Below are positions 1-13,000 of a stretch of DNA of 47,114 nucleotides, one piece after another. The stretch lies in contig FN648498.1 in assembly GCA_000310025.1 (NCBI GenBank), positions 217,061 through 264,174 on the forward strand, read 5' to 3'. The notes below the pieces were generated by a model that saw only the letters and a program-made list of their open reading frames with translations, was not told where the DNA came from and searched no databases. Source of the stretch: Ectocarpus siliculosus (Eukaryota; Sar; Phaeophyceae; Ectocarpales; Ectocarpaceae). Numbering within the stretch: position 1 is the stretch's first letter; the number at the start of each line of letters is the position of its first letter. A program made the translations under genes and the position numbers.

Positions 1-238
1 GACTGTCCGCCTTTTTTGTTGTTGTCGCAAGAGGAATGTCGCAAGAGGAACGCTTTCGCTAATGCTTTTTTTTTCGTCCGATTTGTTTTGGAGGTATTTT
101 CCCAGTCGTGCTTCTTGCTTCTTTCGGGTTCCGACCGTCAGAGTAGAAGCACGCCCTTTGTTCCGTTTTGCGGACGCTCGTTTGACCCCCAACACCCTGA
201 ACATGCTCTTGGCTACGTTACTTTTCTTTGTAACACAG

Positions 239-1559
<1,321 letters not shown>

Positions 1560-4500
1560 TAAAAAAAATTATCACGATCGACGTACAGTATGCGTGTGTG
1601 ATGGAGTCAACATCTCAGCGCAGCCTGGGCCTGAGCGCACAGCCTGCAGTTCGTATCCTACGCTGCTGAGTAAGTGGTTGTCAGGTCTCCGTACCGTCGG
1701 TTGTTGCGCCCAACTTGCATGGCGACGATGTTAGACGATTGGCATGGGTTGTGGTGCCCAACTCGATGCTAAGAAATGGAGTGGGGGTGGAATTGCTTGG
1801 CAGTCGTACTGTTTCACCTCAGATATGACATCAGCCCGTTTGGGGCGTTGGCGACAGCTTCTCATTTTCGGAGATTGACATTGTTGGCGGTGGTGGTGGG
1901 TTAGAGTTGGTTGAGACTTAGCGGGCGTAGACTCGCCTGCACGGGCACACACACACATACAAATACTCGTCTTCTCCTGCAAAATACGTATTTTGGAGGT
2001 ACAGTAGACGCGTTGATGGACATGCAGTGGCCCAGCCCCACCAGCGACTAACCCTACTGAATGTTGACGTACGTTTGTGAGTGGGGTGATGCATCGGAGG
2101 AGGCGAAGAGGTAGCCAAAACCATGTGCAAGGCAAGTGGTGAAGAGGCTGCGCAGAACATGCTCGGCGGCGTGCTCTGTGCGGTATGTTTGGGCGCAGAA
2201 GCGAATCTTGTTGGTCTCGGAACGGGTAAGAAAACCAAGAAAAAGCGCCCATGGGCGCATTTTGCGTTGAGAGCTGGGCCTCAGCCCGTGTGCCACACCG
2301 CAATCGATGTACAGCAATACTAGTGGCAGTGTTTTCGACGGGCACACGCTGAATTTCCAAGTCATTGTCAGTACTTTGAGTGGTGCCGGTGTCCGGTATA
2401 CGCTAGTGCCAGTGAATTTTCTGGGCACATACCGGCACTATGCAGGGACCCCTCACTGCACTACATTAGGGCGAGCGGTTCTAGACTTCGATTCAAGACA
2501 AGCAATGGTGCAGGTATTGTTGCACGCTTCGCTGGATCTGACACTCGATGCTGTTTGTCGCCAGTGTATGTCTTTCGAAGTTTTTTTTTTGAGAAACGGA
2601 CACCTGCACCCCAGGAAACAACACGGGAATGGTCTCTCCGTAGAGTGTGACGCCATGCGGGGCAGGTTTTTTCCTGTGCTACAAGAAGGCCTCCTTATTA
2701 ATTAGCGCGCTCGGCGCTCGTCTCGTTGTCTTTACGTTTGAGTTTCCACCGCGATCATCGTATCACAGCCGCGGCGCGCAAGTCGCCCCCCCCCTCCCCC
2801 CGCCATTGCCGTTTATCTCTCCTCCTCAAGTCCCCCGCTAGCTCCGCAACCCATCGCTGATCTATGGCGAAGGGGGGAAAAAGCAATCCAACAGCCCAGA
2901 TTCAGAATACTTCAACAGCTTCCACGAAAAAAAGAACAAATTAATCGTCGACAAAACACCACACCATCAAACCACCTATACACGAGAGAATGTCTGGTAC
3001 CAGGAACATACTACTTGACTGCACGCGTGCTCTTTACTTTGTTTTTTTATTATACCTGGCTTACCAGAAATGGTACACTTCGTTAATTTTGCAGAGTGGA
3101 ACACTACCACCGACAAGAAAAAAAAAAAACATGTATCAGATACCCACTTGGTACCACCATCGACGGCATCACTGCGTGTCGGTCGGCGGACGCAACGCTT
3201 CCAAAGCGCGCGCCCCAGCCTAAGAAAGCAGCAGCAACGCAACGCGAACATCCTTCAAGAAGTGCATTCCCAAAAGGTTCGAAACGCAACGCCCATTTCC
3301 TGCGCTAGAAAGCTACACAGAATCCCGACCACAACACACAAGTCTTGTAGACAAAATATTGAGCTTGGGGAAAACGCTTCCAAAGCGTGCCCCACATTAC
3401 TTCTGTCACCAAAGCACACAAGACTCCGTGTTTCGTGTTCACACAACCAAAGCCGTGCACCACTCGCGCTGCTCCAACACGCTACAGACTCGTCCTAACT
3501 AAATCACGCGCTATGAAAATCATGCCCTTAGAGGGTATACACCCAAACAAGCCCGTCGAAGAGAAGCGAGTGGTGTTTGACGCCGGCCCGCACGCCTCAC
3601 AAACTCTTCATGTCTGTAGGAAGGCTTTCCTGTTTTCAACACTGTCCGTCGTCTTGTCCTTCCCAGCATTTCCTCAACAGACACATCGGAAGCACGCAAA
3701 CCACGGGCTCGTTGGACGATGACGACGACGACGACGACACCGACGCCGAAAAACCAACGCCAACAACCACTCAAACGCTGACGAGAGTGTTCGTCCAACA
3801 GGCCGATCGCCAGCAAGGGAGAAATACCCCCCCCCCGAAGGGTCACGATGCGAGGCCAATGGTCTAACGACTACGGCATGCGCGACTATGAGTACACGCC
3901 CCCGCCCCCGCCCCGAAGGGTCACGCGTAGCACACGAGGCAATGCTGCCGACAACAACCGCCCTCCAAACGTACTGCTCTTGTCATGCACACTCCTGTTC
4001 TCGACATCCTCAGACATTTATCCTCCTGCCCGCCTGACCAAGAATGGTGCACCTCGAGCGAGGCAACAACCTCCCTGACGCTTGAGCACATCTCGTGCGT
4101 GCCTACTATGGTACGTGCCACTCTACGGCTATGTCGGCAAGCTTTCGGCCACGTTATGTAAATCCCACATTCACCATAATTCACTCGTTGTACCAAAAGT
4201 GCCATCTGTTTTTTTTAGGAATAAACTTAAAGAGAAAAACCAAAAGTGCGTGTGTGAGAAAGATGGCGGTCGGATCGACATACCACGTTGTGGACCTCGG
4301 AACCATCACGCGACAGCTACCACCACGGCCACACAGGGACATCACCAAGACATGGGTCGTTCAGGACCGATCCGAGACGTGTGCGTTACAAGGGACTTTA
4401 CGCTAGGCCAGGCTATTGATTTTAGTATGCCAAAGCAGTCCCACATTTTGTCCAACCGCGCGCATGTAGTACGCACCACGTCCTAACAATGATCGCAAGA

Positions 4501-4691
4501 GACTATTTACGCCCGAGCCACCGTAGGGCTGTGAGCCAGCCACCTGAAAACAAAAACATTCTTACATGTCACGAATTTTGTGTGTATTGCCGGCGTCTAT
4601 GCCTCCACACCACCGTCCCCCCCCCCCTCCCCCCCATCGCATCTTCCTCCCTCCCTCCATCCTCCTTAAAACCCGAAGCCACTGCAGAAAA
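1560..4691. other. Intergenic region, no gene recognised
   Basis: The first part is presumably the PRP31 3' UTR. Open frames on both strands (such as 2307-2705 + and 1731-2360 -) have no family motif, no splice-consistent continuation and no codon pattern like the neighbouring genes. Pyrimidine-rich and C-rich runs occur at 2785-2835 and 4615-4670. The part next to 4692 probably includes the 3' UTR of the minus-strand KEN-box gene. Confidence 0.5.
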
Positions 4692-5438
4692 TCACCGCAA
4701 GGTGCGGGCGCCGAGAGCGTTCAGGTAAACGGGAAAGGATAAGTTTCCGCCGCAGCTGCTCCTGTTCCAGAGCTCCCTCAGCGGCTCCCTAGACGGCTTA
4801 CGCGACGACAATGCCGTCGGCTTCCCAGCACCACCACCGCCGTTGTCAACAGCACTCGCGCAGCACCGCCCACCGCCGCACAAGGGGCGTTTCTTGGAGG
4901 TGCTGCTGCCGAAGCAGCGCGGATGCGCCGCGGAGCAACCGGAGGAGGCGCCTACTGGCAGCGAAGGGCAGGAGAAGGGCGAAACTCTCTGTTGCTGCTG
5001 CTGCTGCCGCTGCTGGTGCTGCTTCCCGGTTCTAGGATCGATGTTCTCCTTGTTCGACACGTCCCACCAACCGCTCGTATTGCTGCTGCTGCTGCTGCTG
5101 CCGCCGCCTGCGGGGCTGCTGCCACCACTCCGGCTCGGCAACGATTCCAACGGCCGCGACTGCTGCTGCTGCTGCTGCCTGCTGCGTTTCCTGGGTGGCA
5201 AGCGCGCGGGGGCAGAAACTGTGGCAGCGGCGGTGGCGCGCGCAGCCGACGTTGTCGTTGTCGTAGAACTGGCCAATGGCCTCAGAGACATGGGTGAAGA
5301 ACAGGGAGCCGCCGCCGCTGCTTTGTTTACGGCGGGAGTAGTATGGATCGTCTCAATTGCAGCATCTGCGATTTCAGCACAACAGCAGATGGCAGAGGGG
5401 GGGGGAGGTAGGATAAGAAGGAGCGACGACATACACAA
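4692..5438 (-). CDS. Low-complexity protein with KEN box and D-box (possible APC/C substrate or inhibitor)
   Basis: A 248-residue frame on the minus strand with Ala, Thr, Gln, Ser and Gly runs and islands of informative sequence. It has a basic nuclear-signal-like PPRKRSR at about 81-87, the KEN box SNKENIDP with KEN at 130-132, and REPLRELWN at 217-225, which fits the destruction-box pattern RxxLxxxxN. The protein ends in LR, similar to the C-terminal MR or IR tails that dock on the anaphase-promoting complex. Degron pairs of this kind mark cell-cycle proteins degraded by, or inhibiting, APC/C. No enzymatic domain is seen and I do not recognise an orthologue. The Met at residue 50 could be the real start. 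The plus-strand frame over the same bases is mostly Cys/Leu runs and looks like a shadow of the CAG/CTG repeats. Confidence 0.55.
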   Translation of the reverse strand: MCMSSLLLILPPPPSAICCCAEIADAAIETIHTTPAVNKAAAAAPCSSPMSLRPLASSTTTTTSAARATAAATVSAPARLPPRKRSRQQQQQQSRPLESLPSRSGGSSPAGGGSSSSSSNTSGWWDVSNKENIDPRTGKQHQQRQQQQQQRVSPFSCPSLPVGASSGCSAAHPRCFGSSTSKKRPLCGGGRCCASAVDNGGGGAGKPTALSSRKPSREPLRELWNRSSCGGNLSFPVYLNALGARTLR

Positions 5439-7002
5439 TCAGGCCGCGGGGGGCAGCAGTGGGCGGTGAACACTAGCCCGGGGTGTAGCGACTGCTTTGT
5501 GGATCTGACAAGTTTCAAATTTGAAATTCGGATTCTTTGATCCCAAGGTTGCTAAACGTGGGAGGTCCGCCCGGCGCGTCTGTCTATCACCGACGAAATG
5601 CGTGGGTGCAACAGTACGGATGCTAAGCGCAATCGTGGCTAAACCAGATTTTACCAATCACGTGTGGGAGTGGTAGCCTGCTGCCTTTGACCTCCCCGGC
5701 GGCCGGATTAAAATGCTTTGCAACTTGCAACGAAGTAGTGCCATAGGAAGGGAGAGCGCGTGGCGTTGGCCGCAAAAAAACTGGAAAGAACGTCACCAGA
5801 ACCGAAAAAGTGTGCGAGGCAGCTTTTCATTTGAGGGTGCGGCAACTCCCGCTGCCACTGCTGTTGCCGTCGGTCGTCCTCTTCAACGAACAAGTGACGC
5901 GTGGCCGGAACGGTGGCCAAGCGTGTGCGTAGAGACCAAGAAATCGAAACGTGCACATGCACTTCCCCGCATTCTCCATGTAGAGAATTTCAATTTTCAA
6001 ACTTCCCAACCCCGCTTTTTTTTTCGGGAAGCCGGCAGCATGTGCCATCGATGGCCTCAGGCGTTGGTTGCCGAGAAATGGGAATGGCGGCCAGCAGGCG
6101 TCCATCGCGGCACGTACGTGCAAGCAGTCTCACGTGCTGCTCGTGTGCGTTAATCATGGGTAGTCTACACCCGTGGCCCAGCGAAAAAAGGGGTTGCGTC
6201 ATGAAAGTTCCGAAGGCGTTTGATCTGCCGTGTTTTGAAAATCATCGGCACCGGTCGGATTTCAAAAATGACAGCAGCAGCGGTTGGTTGCACAGCAGCG
6301 CGCACAAAGATCATTGTTGCGTTTAGCGTAGGTGGAGGTCTAGAGATAAAAGCGCGTTAGGTCGAGATCCAGGCAAAGCGAGCGGCCCCGGTGTGGCGGT
6401 TGGGAGACTGGGCATGACACACGTCAACCGGGTGATCCGGTGATGTAGCATCGCTCAAAGCAAGCAGGAGTCACAATCGATTATGGCCCCCTTTTTGAAA
6501 AAGACCAGGCACGCGAGGGAGTAGCCTACGCACCAGTTGAGACTCTTGTAAACTTCCTCAAAGAAGATGGCGTGGACCTTACATTGCTCACGACTGCTCA
6601 GCCTTTCTCACCACGATAGATCTTGAAGGCCCTCGGTGCTGGTGCCATGGTGGTTACAGCTTATTAGCTGCTGCTGATCGCGGCAGTTGTGCCCTGCTCG
6701 AAAAGGATGAAAAAATATGTGCTCACACACAAACAGACGATTCACGGCGTCTGGTCCCACCAGCTCTCGGAGGCACAGGAAGATGGAGGGTTTCAAGTGT
6801 GCTAGCAATGTGCACTTCTCGAAAGCGGCTGAAGCGCAATCTCTTGTGGTGTACGTGGCAGAGAGAAGCACTGAGCCAGGCAGGCGGTGCGGAGGTCCGT
6901 GAGAGGTGAGAGACGAGGGCGCTCACGGATAGGATACGGCACCTACCCCAGCAAAATACTGTCATGGGGGCCTCATGAACAGAAAATACCCAACGGTCAC
7001 TT
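5439..7002. other. Intergenic region between divergent genes, no gene recognised
   Basis: This stretch separates the start of the minus-strand KEN-box gene from the plus-strand formin, so promoters of both probably lie here. Frames at 5713-6153 + and 5827-6123 - lack recognisable motifs. Part of the formin 5' end may be in the last few hundred bases. Confidence 0.4.
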
Positions 7003-10000
7003 TTGCGCTCTTTTTCGCTGTTTTCCGGGGGGAGAGGAAATAGTCAGACAATCGCAGCCAGCCCAGCAGCAGGCGACCCAGCAGCCAGCAGAGCGCCTCT
7101 CATGGCAGCCTGCAACAGGAGAGGGCGCAAAGCGGAGGCGCATCGACGGTGGGAGTCCGTGAGCAGCACCATCGACATCCCGTGCGGAGTGGTGCTCAAT
7201 GACCTGCCGCACGCAGCAGTCAAAAGCGTAGCACCTTCTTTCCAGAACAAACCCAGCAGCAGCACCAGTAGCGAGGCGCTCGCCGCCCGCGCTACTCCTC
7301 CTGCTCGCCAGCAGGATGGTCACCCCGGCGGTGATGATGATGGTAGCAGTGGTGTCAACAGTGGTGGTGTTGGTGTAGCTGGGCCTGCACACGAGCAGAC
7401 CAGTGGCGGCGGCACCATGTGGGAGGACGACGGCGACGACGACGACAAGGAGGTGTACATCCCCACCGAGGATCTTGGCGTGTTCATGGCTACCTTGATG
7501 GACGGGATGAGGTCGGACGGGGTGCAGCTGGCGCAGTCCGCCAAGAGCGTCGTCGCGAACACTTATCAGGTTCGTTTTGATGTGGCCCGCCCCGTTCATG
7601 AGCGAGACACAGGAAAAAAGTTGGATATAGAGCCACACGCGGCAAGGCGCAGCGGTGCTACCTACTGCTGCTGTGCAACATGATGAGAGCGTGGATAGCA
7701 GCACGCGGCAGCAGCGTATTCAGCCGTGTTCCCGGCTGTTCATTGGACTTTTCTCCATCTTTTCATGGGTGCACTCGCAGGTTTGGTCTCAGTGGCTCTT
7801 GGTTGGTGGCTGCTGTCGATTAATTCCTTCCCGCCATGAGTGTATTGAGTGCGCGAAGTGTAGGCGGGTAGGTAAATAATGAGGGATAAGGTACAGCAGC
7901 AGTCAACTTACGTACGAGGGCGAAAGCGGCAGCAGCAGTTTTATCCAACACCGAACGTCCGGACCAGCCGGCCGCAACGATTCCCGCGCGTTTGCTCAGC
8001 TGCTGCATCTCGTTCTTGTCGCAAGGACCCTCGAAACACTGAAATCAAGCAAATGCTTGGATACTTCCAAAATCAGTGTTACCGATAACACAAGGCACGC
8101 ACTTGCTGAGACTACGTCTTATAGAACGTAAACACGCAACAACACCGCCGTTCCTCCATTTTTCCTGTGACACCCGCAATCCTTCATATGATACGTACCC
8201 TTGCTACACCCCCACGCTGCAGGTGGTCGTGCGCCCGTGGGAGGCCGTGACGCGCATGGCGGCCCCGTTCCTGCCGACCAACCCCCCCCACATCCAGCCC
8301 TCGCGGGAGAACACCAGGCGCGGCCACGAGCTCCTCGACAACGCCCTGGCCTTCCGCATGCCGGGGGCTTTCGGCTCCGCCCGGCCCCGCCAACCAGGCG
8401 TCGCCGACGACAGGGTGGGCGCTGGAAACGGAGGAGGGGGAGCTCTACGGACGATTGACGGCAATTCCCCTCCTCGCTCGACGCCCCCCTCTTCGCCGTC
8501 GAGAGGGAGGAGTAGCCGTGCGGCGGTGGCCGGCGGCGGCGGCGGCGGCGACGCGCGAGCGGCGGGCGTGCGAAAGCGCGGCAGGGGGGCGCAGAGGGGC
8601 AGGCTGGGCGCCGTCAAGCTGGACGCGACGCCGCCCAAGGATGGCGGCAGCGGTGGCAGCAGGAGCGGGTGCGAGTTGCCGTCGGCAGCGGTAGAACCGG
8701 CTGCGGCTACGACGGCACCCTTAAGGTCCTGTTCCCCGTCCGCCTCACCGTTGCAAGAGTGTGGCATGGGCGGCGGGCTGCTCCGTAGGCTGTCGCTGAG
8801 CAAGTCGCCGCCACGCCGCGGCCTATCCTTCAAGAATGTCCTGCCGTTCGGCGGCGGTGGCGGCGGCGGCGGCGGCGGCGGTGAAACGGGTAGTAGTACA
8901 CACCGTTGTCGCGCTGTTGCCAAGCCGGCAGCGGCAGCGGGCGTGGGAGGAGAGAGAGCGGGCACCGGGGCCGCCCCCCGCCGGCCGGCGGCGGTTGTCA
9001 CCGAGGGCTCTCGCATCGATCTGCGAGGGCTGGACAGGGCCAAGGGGGGCAACAACCCCCGCGCGTACCGGTGCAAGGACGGCTCGATCGTTGTGCTCGG
9101 GCGCGAGAGGATGCTCAGCGTTCTTCCGGATGGCAGCAGCAGCGGCGCCGAGAGCGGCAGTGGTATCGACGGCGGCAACGGTGGCGGTGGCGGCGCTGGA
9201 AGCAGCGGCTTGGTGACGTGGGTGCTCAGGTATACGGAGCTGGAGAGCTGCAGCATTAACGTCTCTGCCGGAAAGGAGTCGGAGCACGCCGTCGGGGACG
9301 TGGTTGTCGAGGTCACGACCAGGCGAGTTTTTTTATTTCTTCTTCTTTGGTTGCGTTCGCGTTGTGTTCTCTCTTGGTGAGGCAGGAAGGTGTGCAGGCA
9401 CGAAAACACGCAGACGGAAGAGAACGTTTTTTCCTTCGTGTTTTTGTTTGTTGCGTAGTCTGAACTACGGCAGCGGCACGCGCGATCCGCTTGGAGCATT
9501 GCCAAAGACTAGTCCCCGTGAATGCATGCTTCTACACAGGCATGCTGTTTTCGGCCATTTGCAGCCTGTGGCCACGGTCTGGGGACACGAAAATAAGAGA
9601 CTACACATAGTGCCCTTGGGTGTGCTGTGCTATCGTGTTAGTCCAACAACCACCTGTAAGGATGGTGAAACGTCCTGTTCTCGGGTTGTGGCGATTCTGT
9701 TCCGAGATGTCGGGGTGGGGTTAAGGTTAACGTTTACCCACGCTCGCGTTTATGCCGGCATCATTTGCATGGAGGGTACAGCTCGTGAAATACGGGATCG
9801 GCTTTTCAGGCACAAAAGAAAGTGCCGTCGAGGATACCCGGCATTGGGGGGGTACAGTACAGCAGACCTGGTTCGTGATTGGCCGTTTCTGTCGAAATAC
9901 TCTCGCTTGCAAGAGGTCTGCCAGACAAGACGCAAAGAAAGGGGCCAGAGAGGATCGCGATCCGCACATTTTTTCTTCTGTTGCTTGCTGGTTTCTGTTA

Positions 10001-13000
10001 CTACACAGTTCGCCCCCTTTGGCGCGAACCCGCTGGAACGCTCTTAATCGTTACCTACGGCCATGCATTACGAAGTTTCTGGGACACACGGTGACGCAAT
10101 GTTAACGCTTGCCCTCTTTTTTGTGCTGTGATTTTTTTTTTCGCGCGTGACGCCCCCTCCTCCGCCTTGATCCGCCGCCGTCGGCAGGCCAAAGACCGAA
10201 GCGAGCGGCACGGGCAGCAAGGCCGCCAGCACCACCAACAAGCCCGGCCGGCGCAGCTTCTGCCTCACGAACCCGTCCGACTGCCTGGAGCTGCTTCGGT
10301 CCATCCAACTCCGCTGGCAGCCTTCTTCCTCCCCTCCCTCGTCTTCTCCCGCCTCCTCGTCGTCCTCGGCTAGCGGCGCGGCGGGAAAGGAAAAACCCCT
10401 CGCGATGGACTCTGCGGTTCTTGGCGACAGTACTCCCTCGAGGGTGGGCGATTCCGGCGGCACCGGCGACGCCTGCTGGGGAAAAGCGGGAGGAGAAGGA
10501 GGAGGAGGCCATGACGACAACGGTGCTGGCGACAACAACAGCAGCAGTCTGGGCGCCGTCACACCCCTTCGGGAGCTACGAGAGGGATTCGCTGCCGGCG
10601 GCTCCGGCGGGGGTGCGGGGGGCGGGGTTGTTTCTCCGTCATCGCCGCCGCCTCCCCGGCGCGAGGCCTCGGTCGTGCTCTCGCCGCCGGGGTCGAAGAG
10701 CGAGGCGGGTAGCGTTGCATCGTCGCCGTTTAGCGGAGTGAAGAGGGGAGTGATTATCTTGGAATCACCGGCAAAGGTACATTGGTACTGTCTTCTTCCC
10801 CATGGTATATGTATATGTAGATCATATCCCGCCGGCTTGTTTGCCGCTCAACGTACCGTGCGACGCACGGAGTTTAACCATGTTTTTTTTTCCTTTTCCC
10901 AGTTCCCTTGCTGGGTTCCAAATGTGATCAATTTTGCGTGTGATCGTTGGGTAGGAATACGAATGTTGCTGCGGATTCAGGGGTCGTTGGCTCATCGTTT
11001 TCGATGTCCACGGCCTCGGAACAACCTCATGGCCCTTCGTTTGCCCGTGGTTCGCGTCAATAGCTTCCGTGTTTTTTTATGCTGCTTGATGTGTAAGAGG
11101 TTCTCTCAACGTGCCTGTTTCTCGTGCAGTCGCACATGATTTTCTCAACGATTGACTGCCAGGGTGGTAGGTTGTACAAGTCACTGCTGTGTTTTAGCCC
11201 CCCAACCAAAACGTCGTATGTGCTCGATTCCGGTGCTAGGTGCTGGTGGCCCAAACTTGCGGTACTGTCTTGTCGTGCAAGCACATACAGCCACACAATT
11301 GTTCTCCGTTTTTTCGCCGCACCAAAACTGAGACTGACGTATTTTGATTGGTCAGCCGGGTAGCGTGTTCGATGCTAGCAACACACACACACACACGTAC
11401 ACAAGCAATTCCCGTTTATTTCCGGCACCGATATTGACGTCCTTTCAGTGTTCAGCCGGGTAACGCGGTTGATGCCAACAACACAAAGACGCACACGCAC
11501 GCACACACAAAAATAAAAATGAAACAGGTGTTGCGGGACCAGCTCAAGGAGAGGCACGAGCAGCACGAGCGGGGCCTCAAGGAAGACCTCGAGCAGAGGC
11601 GCAAGTCGAGCAAGGCGAGCCTGATGCGGCGGCGAGAGCTGCGCCGGCGGAGCGTCTCCCAGAGCCCTTGCCGCAGCGGCTGCGGCGGTCTCAATACAAG
11701 AGGTTTTGACCCCTCGCCCTTGCAGATGCCTCCCTCCAAGCTGCCGGATGGTGCTGCGGCCCCCGAGGTTGAAACGGCGGGGTCGAAGCAGCCAAGCCTG
11801 TCGAAGTACAAGAACATGAAGAAGGTAGGTGGTGAGCCCTTGGGCTTGGAGTAGCGCAAGGGGCGGAGAGGTGGCACCCTCCCCTAGGCCGAATTTCAAA
11901 GCTCGGTTGTGAGTGCAGAAAGAGACCGATACGTCGACGGAAAGCCCTCGACAAGATGTCTCCGAAACAACTTGGCACGAGCTTGGTTGAACCGAAATTT
12001 GAAAATCGGTCTAGGAGGGGTGCCATCTTTCCGCCTCCTGCGGATGATGGCCGGCTTTGTGCTCACGCGCGGTGCACTGTTACTCCGTCTTGCAATTGCT
12101 TCAACCGGGTCGAAACGCGCTTGTTACCCCGCTGGAGGATTATGGTTGGGTTGGTGCATCCGAGCCACGGTTGCGGAATGCCCTCTAAAACTCAGCTGTT
12201 GCTTCGGTTTTGCCCGTGGTGCTGCCTAAGCTAGTGAATTTTTTGTATTTTTACGGCACCCACACATCACCCCATGGCCTGCGCCCCACCATAGAGAAAG
12301 CCTTTTGTCTCGAACAAGATTCTAGCCGGGACCCGATCAACGCGTTTGATTCGGCGTCCTTCGTTAAATATCAAATCATATCCCGATGACTGCCGTCCAT
12401 ATTTGAAATATATATCAGGTTCCCGCAACGTTGCCCCAATCCCGCCCCCCTCGCATGTGTCCTATCCAGGCTGGGCTACCAGACGGTGCTATCCGCCAGA
12501 AGATGACGATGGACGACATGGCTTCCTACGTCGGCCTTGTCCTCGACCCTGCTTCGTCTTCGGCCATCCCTGCGGCAGCGATGCCGCCACCACCGGCGCG
12601 TGCTGGCTCGGCAGCAGCACTGGGATCGGCGGCAGCGCAACCATCACCGGCCGTGCCGAAGACCCCGCCTGCTGCTGCTGCTGCCACAGTTGCCAACGCG
12701 ACCACGCCTTCCCCCGGTGGAATACCCCCGCCCCCACCCCTACCTCTCTCGAGCAAAATCCCGCCGCCGCCGCCGCCCATGCCCGGAATGCTCACCGTCC
12801 CGCCCCCTCTGCCCGTTGCCTTGGGTCGTGGGTGCAGCGACAAGTCGCTCCTGGGCCCGGGGCTACGGCCGAGGTCGGGGCCTCCCTGCAGCCCGCTCGA
12901 TTCAATCAGCAGCTGCCGCAGCGAAGGCGGAGGGTTTTTCGGAGGGCGGGCCGGGGGGTCGGTGCCACCCCCCGCCCCCACGCCCACGCTGAGACGCACA

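Noticed and set aside
4843-5469. 208-residue plus-strand frame rich in Cys, Leu and Ala
   Set aside because: It is the complement of CAG/CTG-type runs in the KEN-box frame, and has only homopolymers and no motif.
8204-9505. 433-residue minus-strand frame opposite formin exon 2
   Set aside because: It is a shadow of a GC-rich exon (Pro runs opposite Gly codons). The plus-strand frame joins neighbouring exons in phase and leads into FH2.
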